Positions 1 to 8,849 of a stretch of 64,000 bases of DNA are shown here, piece after piece; the first letter of the stretch is position 1; every line of letters starts with the position of its first letter. The position numbers were made by a program, and so were the translations under genes. The notes below the pieces were generated by a model that saw only the letters and a list, made by a program, of their open reading frames with translations, was not told where the DNA came from and did no database searches. The DNA is from Calliphora vicina (taxonomy: Eukaryota > Arthropoda > Insecta > Diptera > Calliphoridae), in contig NC_088784.1 of NCBI RefSeq assembly GCF_958450345.1, positions 75,665,747-75,729,746 on the forward strand, given 5' to 3'.

Positions 1-470
1 TACTATTTCCAAGGGATCGCAGAATACTGTCATTTGTCAAAGTTCTCAACAAGGATAGTGAATGTTTCAGATATACTTATATCTTGAATGTTCCAAGATT
101 TGAATTCGGAGAAACTGAAAGCAGGAATTTTTGATGGCCCTGAAATAAAAAGATTAATCATGTAAAGAAAGACTTAGAATGAATTTCTTTGGATAGTGCA
201 GAATTGTCTAGGGAACAAAAAGGATGAGAACTACTAGGAGTACGTGAACAACATGTTGTCACAATTTCAGCACATTTATTTTAATATGAGCATTAAAACA
301 CACTACCTTCACAGTCATTTGGATCATCATACTGAAAACTTTGGAGATTTTAGTGAACAACAAGATGAACATCAAGATATTCGTATTATGGAGTAGCGGT
401 ACCAGGGTCACTGGGATGCCCGTATGATGACGGACTATTGTTGGAGCATTCAAAATAAACCCTCAAAACC
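1..470 (+). pseudogene. Fragment of arthropod-wide repeat protein, TE-derived
   Basis: The plus strand encodes, with stops and frameshifts, pieces such as LKAGIFDGPEIKRLI (near 107-150) and NMSIKTHYLHSHLDHHTEN (about 281-340), then a tail resembling RYQGHWDARMMTDYCW (about 390-440). From memory, this C-terminal block recurs in many arthropod predicted proteins that are probably transposon-derived; I cannot name the superfamily. The fragment runs off the left edge and is interrupted by a TAA after the first block and a TAG before RYQGHW. A second partial copy lies inverted at 3410-3560. It has no function that I can assign. The similarity was recognised by eye, so the call is moderate. Confidence 0.45.
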
Positions 471-541
471 AGATAAATTAAGAAAATCTTATAGAAGAAC
501 ATTTTTCGACGTATTATATTTGTACAATATAAGGGCCTCAT

Positions 542-1260
542 TATAACCTACACCACCATAGGGGGGAGGGTATAATGCGTTTGTGCAGATGTTTGTAACG
601 CCCAAAAATATTAGTCTAACACCCACCTTAAAGTATACCGATCGACTTAGAATCACTTTCTGAGTCGATTAAACGATGTCCCTCCGTCCGTCTGGCTGGT
701 TTTCCATGTAAACCTTGTACGCAGAGTACAGGTCGCAATTTTGAAGATATTTCCATCAAATTTGGTACATATTATTTTTTCGGACCAAGCCTATTGGAAC
801 TGGCTGAAATCGGTCCATTATTTCACCTAGCCCCCATACAAATGTCCTTCCGAAATTGGACTTTATCGGTCATAAATGTTTAATTTATATATGTATCTCC
901 ACAAGTTCCGCTCCAGATAAGTTTTATATGCAAAAAAATCATGTCACTAAATTTTGTTACGATCGGTCCATAATTAGTCATAGTTCCCATATAGACCGCT
1001 TCCGAAAAACACTTTAACGTGCATAAATCGTTTAAACATGTTGGTATACACACAAAATTCAACATAGTTAACTTTCATATAGACATAAATCACACTACCC
1101 AATTTCATGGTGATCGGTCCATTCTTGGTCATAGCTGCCATATAAGGCCCACTTCCGTAAATATAAATTATTGAAATTTTAAATGAAAAATGTTTTTTTT
1201 CTTTTACTTAGTGTAGGGTATAATATGGTCGGGCTTGACCGACCATACTTTCTTACTTGT
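542..1260 (+). mobile_element. DINE-1/Helentron-like element, family A copy 1
   Basis: Noncoding element beginning near CCTACACCACCATAGG and ending with the hairpin ATGGTCGG..CCGACCAT (1225-1246) and then CTTTCTTACTTG. The interior holds imperfect direct units of roughly 135 bp, each with a 'cggtccataattagtcatag' type block. Other copies are at 26186-26832, 29335-30034 and 54819-55514. The 3' hairpin followed by a short CT-rich tail ending CTTG resembles Drosophila DINE-1/HINE elements. That class assignment is inference; repetition and shared ends are seen directly. Confidence 0.65.
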
Positions 1261-1399
1261 TTTATAAATCGAAACGATTTGAAGCGTAAGCAATGTATGA
1301 AGAATACTTGGAAAAGGGTTTAGAACTTGAATATTTTCCATAGAATTTTATTGTAACATTTGTCGTTTCGTTATATAAAATGAGGCCCTAAATTTATTC

Positions 1400-2095
1400 A
1401 AAATATTGGACATTGTTAGCTATGACCTATTTTCATCTTTCTGTCAACATATGGCTTCCGAGCCAAAAGAACTGTTCATCTTTTGAGGCCAAGAACGAAT
1501 CAAGCCAATATCGGATACTCTGTTCCAAAGTGAAGCGTATCCCAAAGAAAGGGTTCTGCATCGAACGAAACAAATAGTAGTCGGATGGGGAACGGTCTGG
1601 ACTATAATGTGGGTGAGGACAAAACTTCCCAATCACTTCATTCCAAATACATTTCAACAGGTTTTGCAATATGTGGCAGAGCGTTGTCATGGTGAAATAT
1701 TACGGTTTTATGTCAGGGCTTTTTTCGGCCAATGGTCTGGGCAGATTTCAGATTTAACAAAGTGTCACCTTAGCGCCATGGATATTTGGCTTTGGTGTCG
1801 ATTCGTTCAAGCATCATTTCAGATATACAAAGGTCTCTCAGCTTCAATTCGTATGGTGCCCAATTTCCCTGCTTTTCGATGAATCCTGAAGCTTGCAAAC
1901 GTTTTGAAATTGCTGCTTGAATTGCTCCCAATGATTTTGCAAGATCTTTTTGAAGTTTATAACAACCTTCATGGAGTAAAGCCTCCAATTCTTTGTCTTC
2001 AAACTTTTTGCGCAAAACTGCCACTTCTGAACCGCAAAAACTTCACCATAAGCTTTGGTGTTTGCATTAAAATGTTCAATTACCAAGGGAGAATA
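1400..2095 (-). pseudogene. Mariner transposase relic (mauritiana-like), copy 1
   Basis: Read on the minus strand, the HTH region (KFEDKELEALLHEG.., LAKSLGAIQAAISKRL) precedes a block with the second catalytic aspartate (IFHHDNA near 1680-1700) and a C-terminal block with YSPDRSPSDYYLF (third aspartate of the DD34D triad) and SKDEQFFWLGSHML. The segment holding the first aspartate (GDEKW-type motif) appears deleted, and frames change between blocks, so no active transposase remains. Mariner transposases are about 345 residues; about two thirds is represented. No terminal repeats were identified. Related copies are at 36790-37700, 47735-48590 and 60500-60997. Confidence 0.8.
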
Positions 2096-3409
2096 AATGA
2101 AATCTATGTACTTTTCAAAATTACTTATAAGTTATTAAAAACAAGAACCGCGTTCCAAAGATACGCCACCTATTTTAAATTCCGCATTTTTAAGTCATAC
2201 GCCAATATATATTAGTTATTTCATCTAACAAATTATAAAACATCTCTCACTAGCCTTAAAGGGTATAAACTAATAATCAATAATACTTTAAATTATCCTC
2301 TGTAAATTTTCAAAAATCATCTACAACACTTCATGATTGAATCAACAAAATAAATTTCATTTAATTTAAGTTCACACACACTGACAGCCACACTTGCCTT
2401 CGAAATCAATTAAATTGTTAAAAGAAAAATCATTTTTTAACAATGATGACTTTGCGAAAATTAACTTGAAATTTATTTTCACACTAAAAAACCATGAGAA
2501 CTTTTTACGCTGACTTTTTTTATGGATTTCAGTTTTTTTGTTAATAAACAATGCAAAAATCGTATATGGCCACAGAAATCAGTTAAGAGCCCAATAACGT
2601 TTGATTGAAATTTATGATGTTGATTTTGTTCAAAATTTTATTCAGCATAATGAAGTTGATGATGATGATGAATTGACGATGAAGTTGATGAAGTTTTTAT
2701 GGTAAAATGTTGATTTTGGCAGTTTTTGGTTCAAAGAAAATAATAATAATGAATCAGAAAAGCAAGAAATTGTTAATACATTTCGAATATAGCGATTAAT
2801 GCTACTGTTTAATTGTGTTTTTTCACTGAATTGTATGAAAGATTTAAATGTTTTGGTAGCTGTTGAGGATAGTGATCAGGTTGATGGTAATGAAAGGCTT
2901 AAATTGATTATGAATTTAAAAGAAATATTAATGAAATCATAATAATTAAAAAAACCGCGAGTCCTCACACATGGAGCAGGGGGTTATGCATTTCTAAAAT
3001 GTGATTTATGAAGCAACAACCCCATAACTCGCAACATTGCTCTTGTACAAAGCTGTGGCTCAAAGGACGATAATATCCCATTTGCAGCGGTATCGAATAT
3101 TTGAATTGATGAATGGACGTGATTACCACTTGTAGCAAATCCAACATCAGATTAGAATTCGAATAAAAACATTTCTAACAACGAACATTTCTATTCGTTT
3201 CTGTAGGAAAAAGACAGATTTGAATGCAGATTTAAACTGGACCATTAATTTCCCTATTGTAGGTTCTGACTGGATAAGAACGCTAGTATTTTAGAAAGCC
3301 ATTTTTTTGGGATACCAAATAGTACCTTGTATCCTTGAGTTCCAAATAGTATCTTGTAAGTTAATTATTTTGTTATTTCTTCAGAATAAAATACTTTTTG
3401 AGCCCCTTG
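2096..3409. other. Unassigned AT-rich DNA
   Basis: No gene recognised. A short (GAT/GAA)n-like run lies near 2650-2700. The higher-complexity patch at 2950-3160 has no long open frame and no recognisable protein similarity. Confidence 0.5.
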
Positions 3410-3560
3410 TGGTAACAGAAATATCAATAAATCTCCAAGATTTTCAGGAAAACGATCGAAATGACTGTTGTGACAACATGTTATTCAAGTGCTCCGAGTA
3501 GTTATGATATTTTTTGTTCTGAAACATTCATCGTCCTTGTTGAGAGCTTTCCCTTTCAGT
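3410..3560 (-). pseudogene. Second, inverted fragment of the repeat protein
   Basis: The reverse complement matches 40-350 of this window: 'ctcaacaagga.gatgaatgtttcag' near 3515-3550, and a stretch encoding SHFDRFPENLGDL near 3420-3460, which corresponds to SHLDHHTENFGD at the left edge. It is short and has no intact frame. The opposite orientation relative to 1-470 points to two independent insertions or an inverted duplication. Confidence 0.45.
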
Positions 3561-3594
3561 ATGGAATCTGATGATGGTCTATGATTGGCTTAAT

Positions 3595-4440
3595 GCGGCT
3601 ATCCATCTATACGGATGGGTCCAAAAAAAGGGGATATCGTGGGTGAAGGTGTCTACATTCCTGAATTTGTGATAAAAATGTCCTTTAGATTCCCAAATGG
3701 ATGCAATATTCTTCAGGTCGAGGTAACGGCCATTAGGAGAGCGTCCAACTGTCTTAGATATTACAGGATATATGGTAGGGATATTCCTATATATAGTGAC
3801 AGTAAACATGAAATCAAATCCCTGATAAGTGTTTATACAACATCGAGTATAGTCCAGGAATGCCAGGCATCCTTGAATGAGATGGCGAGGCATTCAACAG
3901 TTGTACTCAGGAATAATGAAGGATATTGTATTGCCAATAACTTGACGAGGATATGAGCTTCGATGTCGAAAGATGAGATAGACTTCCAATAAAGCATTCC
4001 GCTGTCGACATGTAAACAACGCATAAATAATGCATAATATGAACTTGCCCAAACAGGATGGGGTAATGAACCCACCTGTGCTATTACCAGGATGATATGG
4101 GCCTGCATTGTACTGTAAACGTATGTCGTATCGATTCGGTTTACAACGAATACGACTCAGCAATATGGTGGCGATGATCACCGGGCTTTGCACTTTCGGT
4201 ACCCATACTGCAAAACTTGGGCTGGCTCACCACGACATTTGTAGGAGTAGTGTTAATGAGAGGAGGAAGAGATCATCTTCTTTTGTAACTGCCCGGCACT
4301 GGGTGACCTGCGTGCCAGGCTTTTAGGGGAACGTTCCACTAGGAACCTCTTAGGTTTTAGGAAGAGCTGATGGTTAATTAGACCGGACATGTTAATGGCA
4401 CCTCATATTGACCCCGTATCTGTCGCATGATAGTCTGTGC
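3595..4440 (+). pseudogene. LOA-like LINE 3' fragment: RNase H and C-terminal domain
   Basis: Plus-strand frames encode an RNase H domain: YTDGSKK (near 3606), EVTAIRRASNCLRYYR (about 3720-3765), IPIYSDSKHEIKSLISVY (about 3783-3835) and ECQASLNEMARH. These match the RNase H of LOA/Jockey-group LINEs, where the D, E and D residues are catalytic. Downstream, near 4130-4340, a block reading MVAMITGLCTFG.HTAKLGLAHHDICRS resembles the Cys/His C-terminal region that follows RNase H in these elements. Frameshifts and stops separate the parts and the RT is missing, so this is a dead 5'-truncated copy. Similar fragments occur at 37960-39560 and, inverted, at 42700-45425. Confidence 0.75.
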
Positions 4441-4869
4441 TCTCTGAATTTCTTCTCTCATCTAGCTCCTTTAAATTCTATCTATAATTTCTATTATTAA
4501 TCCTACTCTTACTAAACGTATAACCTTCTCTCTTCTTTAACTTCTTTGTCTCTTCTCTTTATTTACTTGAGGAAACACAAAAAGAACAATCAATGGACCC
4601 ACGTGAGCTATGCACATGATGAAAGGCTTTGGACGGCTTTGTTTCATGAGACCCAGCTGTAGTTTTCTTCGGAAAAAATGGAAGTAAGTTTTTCTCTCTG
4701 TTACAATAGTATGCAATGTTTGTTTCTTTTGTTCTTTTGCTATAATCGAGATGCTAAAATTTCAGATGCTTTTTTAGATAGTCCAAGATCTCTCACTAAA
4801 TCACTAAGCTCTTCAGAAGAAATATCTAAATGGAAGTCATCTGATCTATTGTCAGTATAGTTTCTAGGC
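4441..4869. other. LINE 3' tail and unassigned DNA
   Basis: A pyrimidine-rich stretch (about 4440-4560) follows the LOA-like fragment and may be its 3' UTR. Nothing else is recognised up to the RTE-like LINE. Confidence 0.35.
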
Positions 4870-5204
4870 AACGCCATCAACGGGAAATATCCACCTTGCC
4901 ATCCACTCAGGATGAAGTTCTTAAGATCCTCAATAGTCTGAAGAACGGAAATTCTACCGGCGCCGACAACATCCCCGCCGAACTATTAAAGGACGGAGCC
5001 GACCAATAGCACAATCCCTTACACCGATAATGCTTAGGATATGGAACACCAACACGATACCTAAGTCGTGGAACACACTGCACACAACTCATTAACACAC
5101 TGCACACAACTCGCAGTTATATCTTCTCTTTGTAGATTTCGAAGAGCTTTCGACACGGTGTCTCATAATGCTATTTGGAGAGAGAGCGCTATGAAAGGAA
5201 CACC
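4870..5204 (+). pseudogene. RTE-like LINE, upstream RT fragment, split by LTR element
   Basis: Plus-strand frames encode EVLKILNSLKNGNSTGAD followed by NIPAELLKDGA (about 4911-4990), the N-terminal RT motif of endonuclease-bearing LINEs, and later FRRAFDTVSHNAIW (near 5135-5180), the RT block that carries the first catalytic aspartate. Stops and a short duplication (the CACACTGCACACAACTC block at 5080-5115 is repeated) break the frame. The fragment ends at the CACC target duplication of the LTR element, and its continuation starts at 17094. The clade is uncertain; RTE-like is the best fit from the C-terminal half. Confidence 0.75.
5201..5204. repeat. Target-site duplication CACC (left)
   Basis: CACC lies directly before the 5' LTR. 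An identical CACC lies directly after the 3' LTR at 17094-17097. A 4-bp duplication is the usual size for Ty3/gypsy integrases. One copy of CACC removed together with the element restores a continuous LINE frame across the junction. Confidence 0.9.
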
Positions 5205-6475
5205 TGTCATGTCTCCCCTGAATGGGTTAAGGGTGCATTCTAATGTAATAAGAGGAAGAATGATTTCAACCGGTTATTACATTAGAATGCAACCTTGCAA
5301 AACAGCTGGAACCTTTACACAGCTGTTCAAGGGGGTGTCAAGAATGGTTAAGGGGTAGGAAAAGAGGAAAAAAAAAGATGGCGAGGAAAGAAAAGGCGGG
5401 AAAAAATGTGGAGAGTTGGAAAATGAAGGGGGAAGAGGAGGAAGATTTTTTTTTTTTGAGAGGAGATCGATTTGAGAAGTGAAGAAAAGTGGATGTGATG
5501 AAGAAAAAATTAAATATAAAAAAATCGAGGAACATTAAAATTTCTTTTTGAAAAACAAACAGAAAAAAATAGAAACACGTTATTACATTGAATTTAAACA
5601 TTTAAAAGCAAACGAACACATATTTAAAAGAAAAACACACAATTTACTAAAATATATATTTAAAATACAATTTTTGTTTAAACAAATAAAAATACATTAT
5701 CTCACACTTATAAAAAAAAACACATTTACACATTTAAAAGAAAACATACACTATTTATAAAAAAAACACCTATATAATTAAAATACAATGTTTACAACAA
5801 TGAACTCTTTTACACGTTTAAAAATTAATCATTTAAAATAAAACCATACACACATATTTAAAATACAACATAATACCAACATATACAATAAAACCCGATT
5901 GTTTAAAAGAAACAAACACAAAATAACAACTCTAAAATCCACAAATATCACCCAGACCAAAAAGATAGCCCTGGAATCTAATCTGATGAAGGGGAAGTGT
6001 GGACAGATTCGGACAGAGTAAACTTTAACTTCGGACATAAACGGACGACAAACTTCTCCCGAACCAATTCGGTTCTAGGTTTCTTCTTATTTTCTGGTGG
6101 TGACTCCTCGGAGAAGATGGAGTAGAAAAACAAGGTAAGTGAGATAATTTAAGAACTGTAGGGTGTAGAATAGGGGCAAACCGAAAATAATGGGCCATTG
6201 GTTTGCCATGGAAGAGGGTGGGCAGGCCAGGCAGCACAAATTATTGCTGCAGCCAAGGAGGTATAGCATCGTAACATTTTGGGATTGCCTATCACGCAAG
6301 TTAGAGAGTGTTTTTCTTTTATTTGATTTTTTTGAATTTTTAGTCAGTTACTTTTTTTTGCTCACCGACTTGGGATGGCTAGATGGTGAACTTTACGCCC
6401 GTCTACCGGCTCAGCCAGGCATTGCCATCATTAATACGCGTTGCCACCTGGTCATTCCCACAAAGGTCTATGACA
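5205..6475 (+). repeat. 5' LTR
   Basis: It starts TGTCATG and ends CTATGACA, so TGTCAT/ATGACA forms a 6-bp terminal inverted repeat around the TG..CA ends. It is AT-rich in the middle, with ten TTTAAA hexamers at 5593-5907, an AATAAA at 5837 and an inverted repeat at 5234-5291. As the 5' LTR it should carry promoter and enhancer function, but no convincing TATA/initiator pair was fixed. Short ORFs inside are identical in both LTRs and show no protein similarity that I recognise. Confidence 0.93.
5234..5291. repeat. 18-bp perfect inverted repeat near LTR start
   Basis: TGCATTCTAATGTAATAA (5234-5251) is the exact reverse complement of 5274-5291, with a 22-nt loop. The same structure recurs in the 3' LTR at 15852-15909. 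Its place 29 nt inside the LTR end suggests a protein-binding or RNA role in U3. Confidence 0.85.
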
Positions 6476-6479
6476 AAAA

Positions 6480-6497
6480 TGGCGCCCAACAATGGGG
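6480..6497 (+). other. Primer binding site, tRNA-Lys type
   Basis: TGGCGCCCAACAATGGGG starts 4 nt after the 5' LTR. TGGCGCCCAAC matches the complement of tRNA-Lys 3' ends used as primer by many retroelements. The next bases diverge somewhat (AATGGGG where GTGGGG is usual), so the exact tRNA isoacceptor is an inference. Confidence 0.8.
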
Positions 6498-7307
6498 GCC
6501 CGAAATTCGGGTTTCCTTTCCTAGTTTACTACCAGTTTTTCGTCGAATAGTGATCAACTTTTCCAGCGTAAGTCATACTGATCATGATCGATCAAGGTCT
6601 TTCAGTATTTGCGACGCTTGGAAAAGTTGATCCTATTAGTTGAAAAACAGGAAGGCTTGCTATTGGTCTTTTCTCAAGGGCATTGGTAAGACATATTACG
6701 TCAGAATAAATATTCTGGTAATGTTAGCTACAATGTCCTGGAGAAAAGAGCAACATGCATGAAACATATTTTTTTTTATATTTAAAAGTAAAATTAGAAC
6801 AATAAACTAAAGTTAAAGACTTATATAACCTATTTTCTACCAGAGATAAGACAAGTAGATTAGCTCCATTATAGCTGTTTACTTAGCCGATTTGTGGGGG
6901 AAGTAGGAGATATATGTTTTCAACTCCCAGCTTTTTCATTTAATTTTTTTTTGGTTCTCTGATGAGCAAGATGGCAATATTGAAATGTTAACGATGTTAT
7001 ACTTCTTTGGCTAAATCTACCCCTACAGTTTAGAAATTAATATACTCACTACCAATTGATCACTTTAAAGTTAAATATATAAATGTGCATACCAATTATA
7101 ATTGCTAACTACGTTTTTGCTTAAAATATCTATTCTAAATATTTACATTTGAAATTGTGTTTTTTTTTTGTTTTACCTATTTAATAATCATTTATTAAAG
7201 TTAGAATCTATTTTATTTATTTAGGGAAATTGGGGAGAATTACATAGGTTTCTCATTTGCGCGATTTCGGAAGAGAGAATAGCTTTCCATTATTTAGGTT
7301 ATATAGG
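6498..7307 (+). other. 5' leader of LTR element
   Basis: There are 810 nt between primer site and gag ATG. A stem pairs 6552-6564 with 6620-6632 (13 bp perfect, extended by AGCG/CGCT across a one-base bulge), with smaller GATC palindromes in the loop. A structure at this position could serve genome packaging or dimerisation; that is inference. The rest is AT-rich and without an ORF. Confidence 0.6.
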
Positions 7308-8849
7308 ATGGTAGAGACTAGGGCAAGTAAGATGCAGCGAGAATCCGATTCTACTTCCTCTAGGCCTATCCTCGGGGCTGGTAATACACAAATAACTACC
7401 ACTTCAACTGCTTTAACAACCGCAACTACGACGGCTACCGCAGCTCACGCAGCTTTGAGCGCCAATTCGGCGCAGATTAATCCACACTATGGCCACAGAA
7501 ATCCGGAAATGGAAATTGAGAACAGTGTGACATCGCCGGATTATAGTAGCCTAACTGCCCAAAACATCCGTCATGAATTTCGCAGCGCTATAGGAACTAA
7601 CACACAGCCATCACAACCGATACATGGATCATCTGGACCAGAGCTAGTGAACATGATTGAGTCCACATTAGGTCTACAGCAAGTAGAGATGATGCGTAAT
7701 ATGGAGGATAGGCTCCGAGAAATAGTACCTCGGATAGTAGCTGAAAGCTTATGTTCCATATCCAGAAATTCGGGTAATCAACAGGCTGCACAACTGCCAC
7801 CACCGCCTCAAGTCAGCAGGCAACCACCACCTTTAACAAGAGGCCCTCCGCCTAACGTGTTCCCAAATCAGACTGCAGTTAGGCCAGATATGCATTTTCA
7901 ACCACATCCTTTACATACCGACAGACAGTTTAATCGCTCCAATTCTAATCAACATATGTCTAATTTGACACCACCAGACAACAATATTACCTTCCAACCC
8001 TACGAGATGAGGCCACAGTATAATCATCCACCCCACAACTCAGAATTTTCTCGAAAGCCAGGGCTGGATAAGTGGGGAGTAAATTTTGACGGTACCTCGA
8101 AAACGATGGGAGCCCAAGAGTTTGTTTTCAGAGTAGAAGAGATGAGGAAGGATTATGGCAACAGTTGGTCAGAAGTTTTGAGGCACTTCCACCAATTGTT
8201 ATCTGGTGACGCGTTAGAGTGGTACTGGATGCAGAGGCGTCTCCAGCCCATACACTCCTGGGAAGAGCTGAAAGAGGCAGTTATCAATCGCTTCCGTCGA
8301 TTTAATAGCGATGTCGAGATTCATCGACAGATTATGGACCGCCGGCAGTATCCTCAGGAATTGTTCGAGGACTTCTACAACACCGTTCTCCGGCTAAGGA
8401 GTCAACAGAACAACCCGATAGGTGAAGGCGAGTTAATTGATATAATGAAGATGAATTTAAAGACTTCTATGGCGCAGCTCGTATTCCCTATACGCATGTT
8501 CGGTTTAAGTCATTTTCGCACGGAATGTAAAAAAGCGGAGTCGTTGCTACACAGCCAACGACAGGCATACCATAATCGACAGCTAGCTCCTAGGGTTAAC
8601 GAGATCCAATGTGAGGCAACAACGGAAGTGGACCTAGACGCTATTAACAGTTCGCCCAGATATGTTTGTTGGAACTGTCGACAAGCTGGACATGGGTATA
8701 TGGACTGCCCATCATCTACCAGGCGCTTATTCTGTTTTAAGTGTGGCATGGAGAATACCGTGACGCCGAAATGTCCGCGTTGTACGGGAAACAGGAGAAC
8801 GGACCCGCTAACAACTGGGGAGCTGAGTCCGAATCCCGCAGCCCAGTAA
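7308..8849 (+). CDS. gag: Gag polyprotein of LTR retrotransposon
   Basis: This open frame of 513 codons should form the cytoplasmic virus-like particle that packages element RNA. The ATG at 7308 (MVETRASK) is the first methionine; upstream codons are open for 17 residues but have no ATG. Residues 1-240 are low-complexity, rich in Gln, Pro, Asn and Thr. A capsid-like retrotransposon gag domain spans about 255-400 (WGVNFDGT.., ALEWYW, WEELKEAVINRFR, LFEDFYNTVLRLRSQ, KAES). A CCHC zinc knuckle, CWNCRQAGHGYMDC, lies at about 454-467. A second, non-canonical knuckle (CFKCGMENTVTPKCPRC) follows at about 483-499. The last 109 nt overlap pol in the -1 frame and contain the frameshift heptamer. The frame has no disruption. 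Ty3/gypsy origin is firm; the clade is less so. Confidence 0.93.
   Translation: MVETRASKMQRESDSTSSRPILGAGNTQITTTSTALTTATTTATAAHAALSANSAQINPHYGHRNPEMEIENSVTSPDYSSLTAQNIRHEFRSAIGTNTQPSQPIHGSSGPELVNMIESTLGLQQVEMMRNMEDRLREIVPRIVAESLCSISRNSGNQQAAQLPPPPQVSRQPPPLTRGPPPNVFPNQTAVRPDMHFQPHPLHTDRQFNRSNSNQHMSNLTPPDNNITFQPYEMRPQYNHPPHNSEFSRKPGLDKWGVNFDGTSKTMGAQEFVFRVEEMRKDYGNSWSEVLRHFHQLLSGDALEWYWMQRRLQPIHSWEELKEAVINRFRRFNSDVEIHRQIMDRRQYPQELFEDFYNTVLRLRSQQNNPIGEGELIDIMKMNLKTSMAQLVFPIRMFGLSHFRTECKKAESLLHSQRQAYHNRQLAPRVNEIQCEATTEVDLDAINSSPRYVCWNCRQAGHGYMDCPSSTRRLFCFKCGMENTVTPKCPRCTGNRRTDPLTTGELSPNPAAQ

Noticed and set aside
5338..6630. Small ORFs in the LTR (87, 70, 69 codons), repeated identically at 15956-17335
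   Set aside because: Identical because the LTRs are identical; low complexity, overlapping on both strands, no protein similarity.
7257..7307. Earlier start for gag
   Set aside because: The open stretch upstream begins with TTG, not ATG; first ATG is at 7308.
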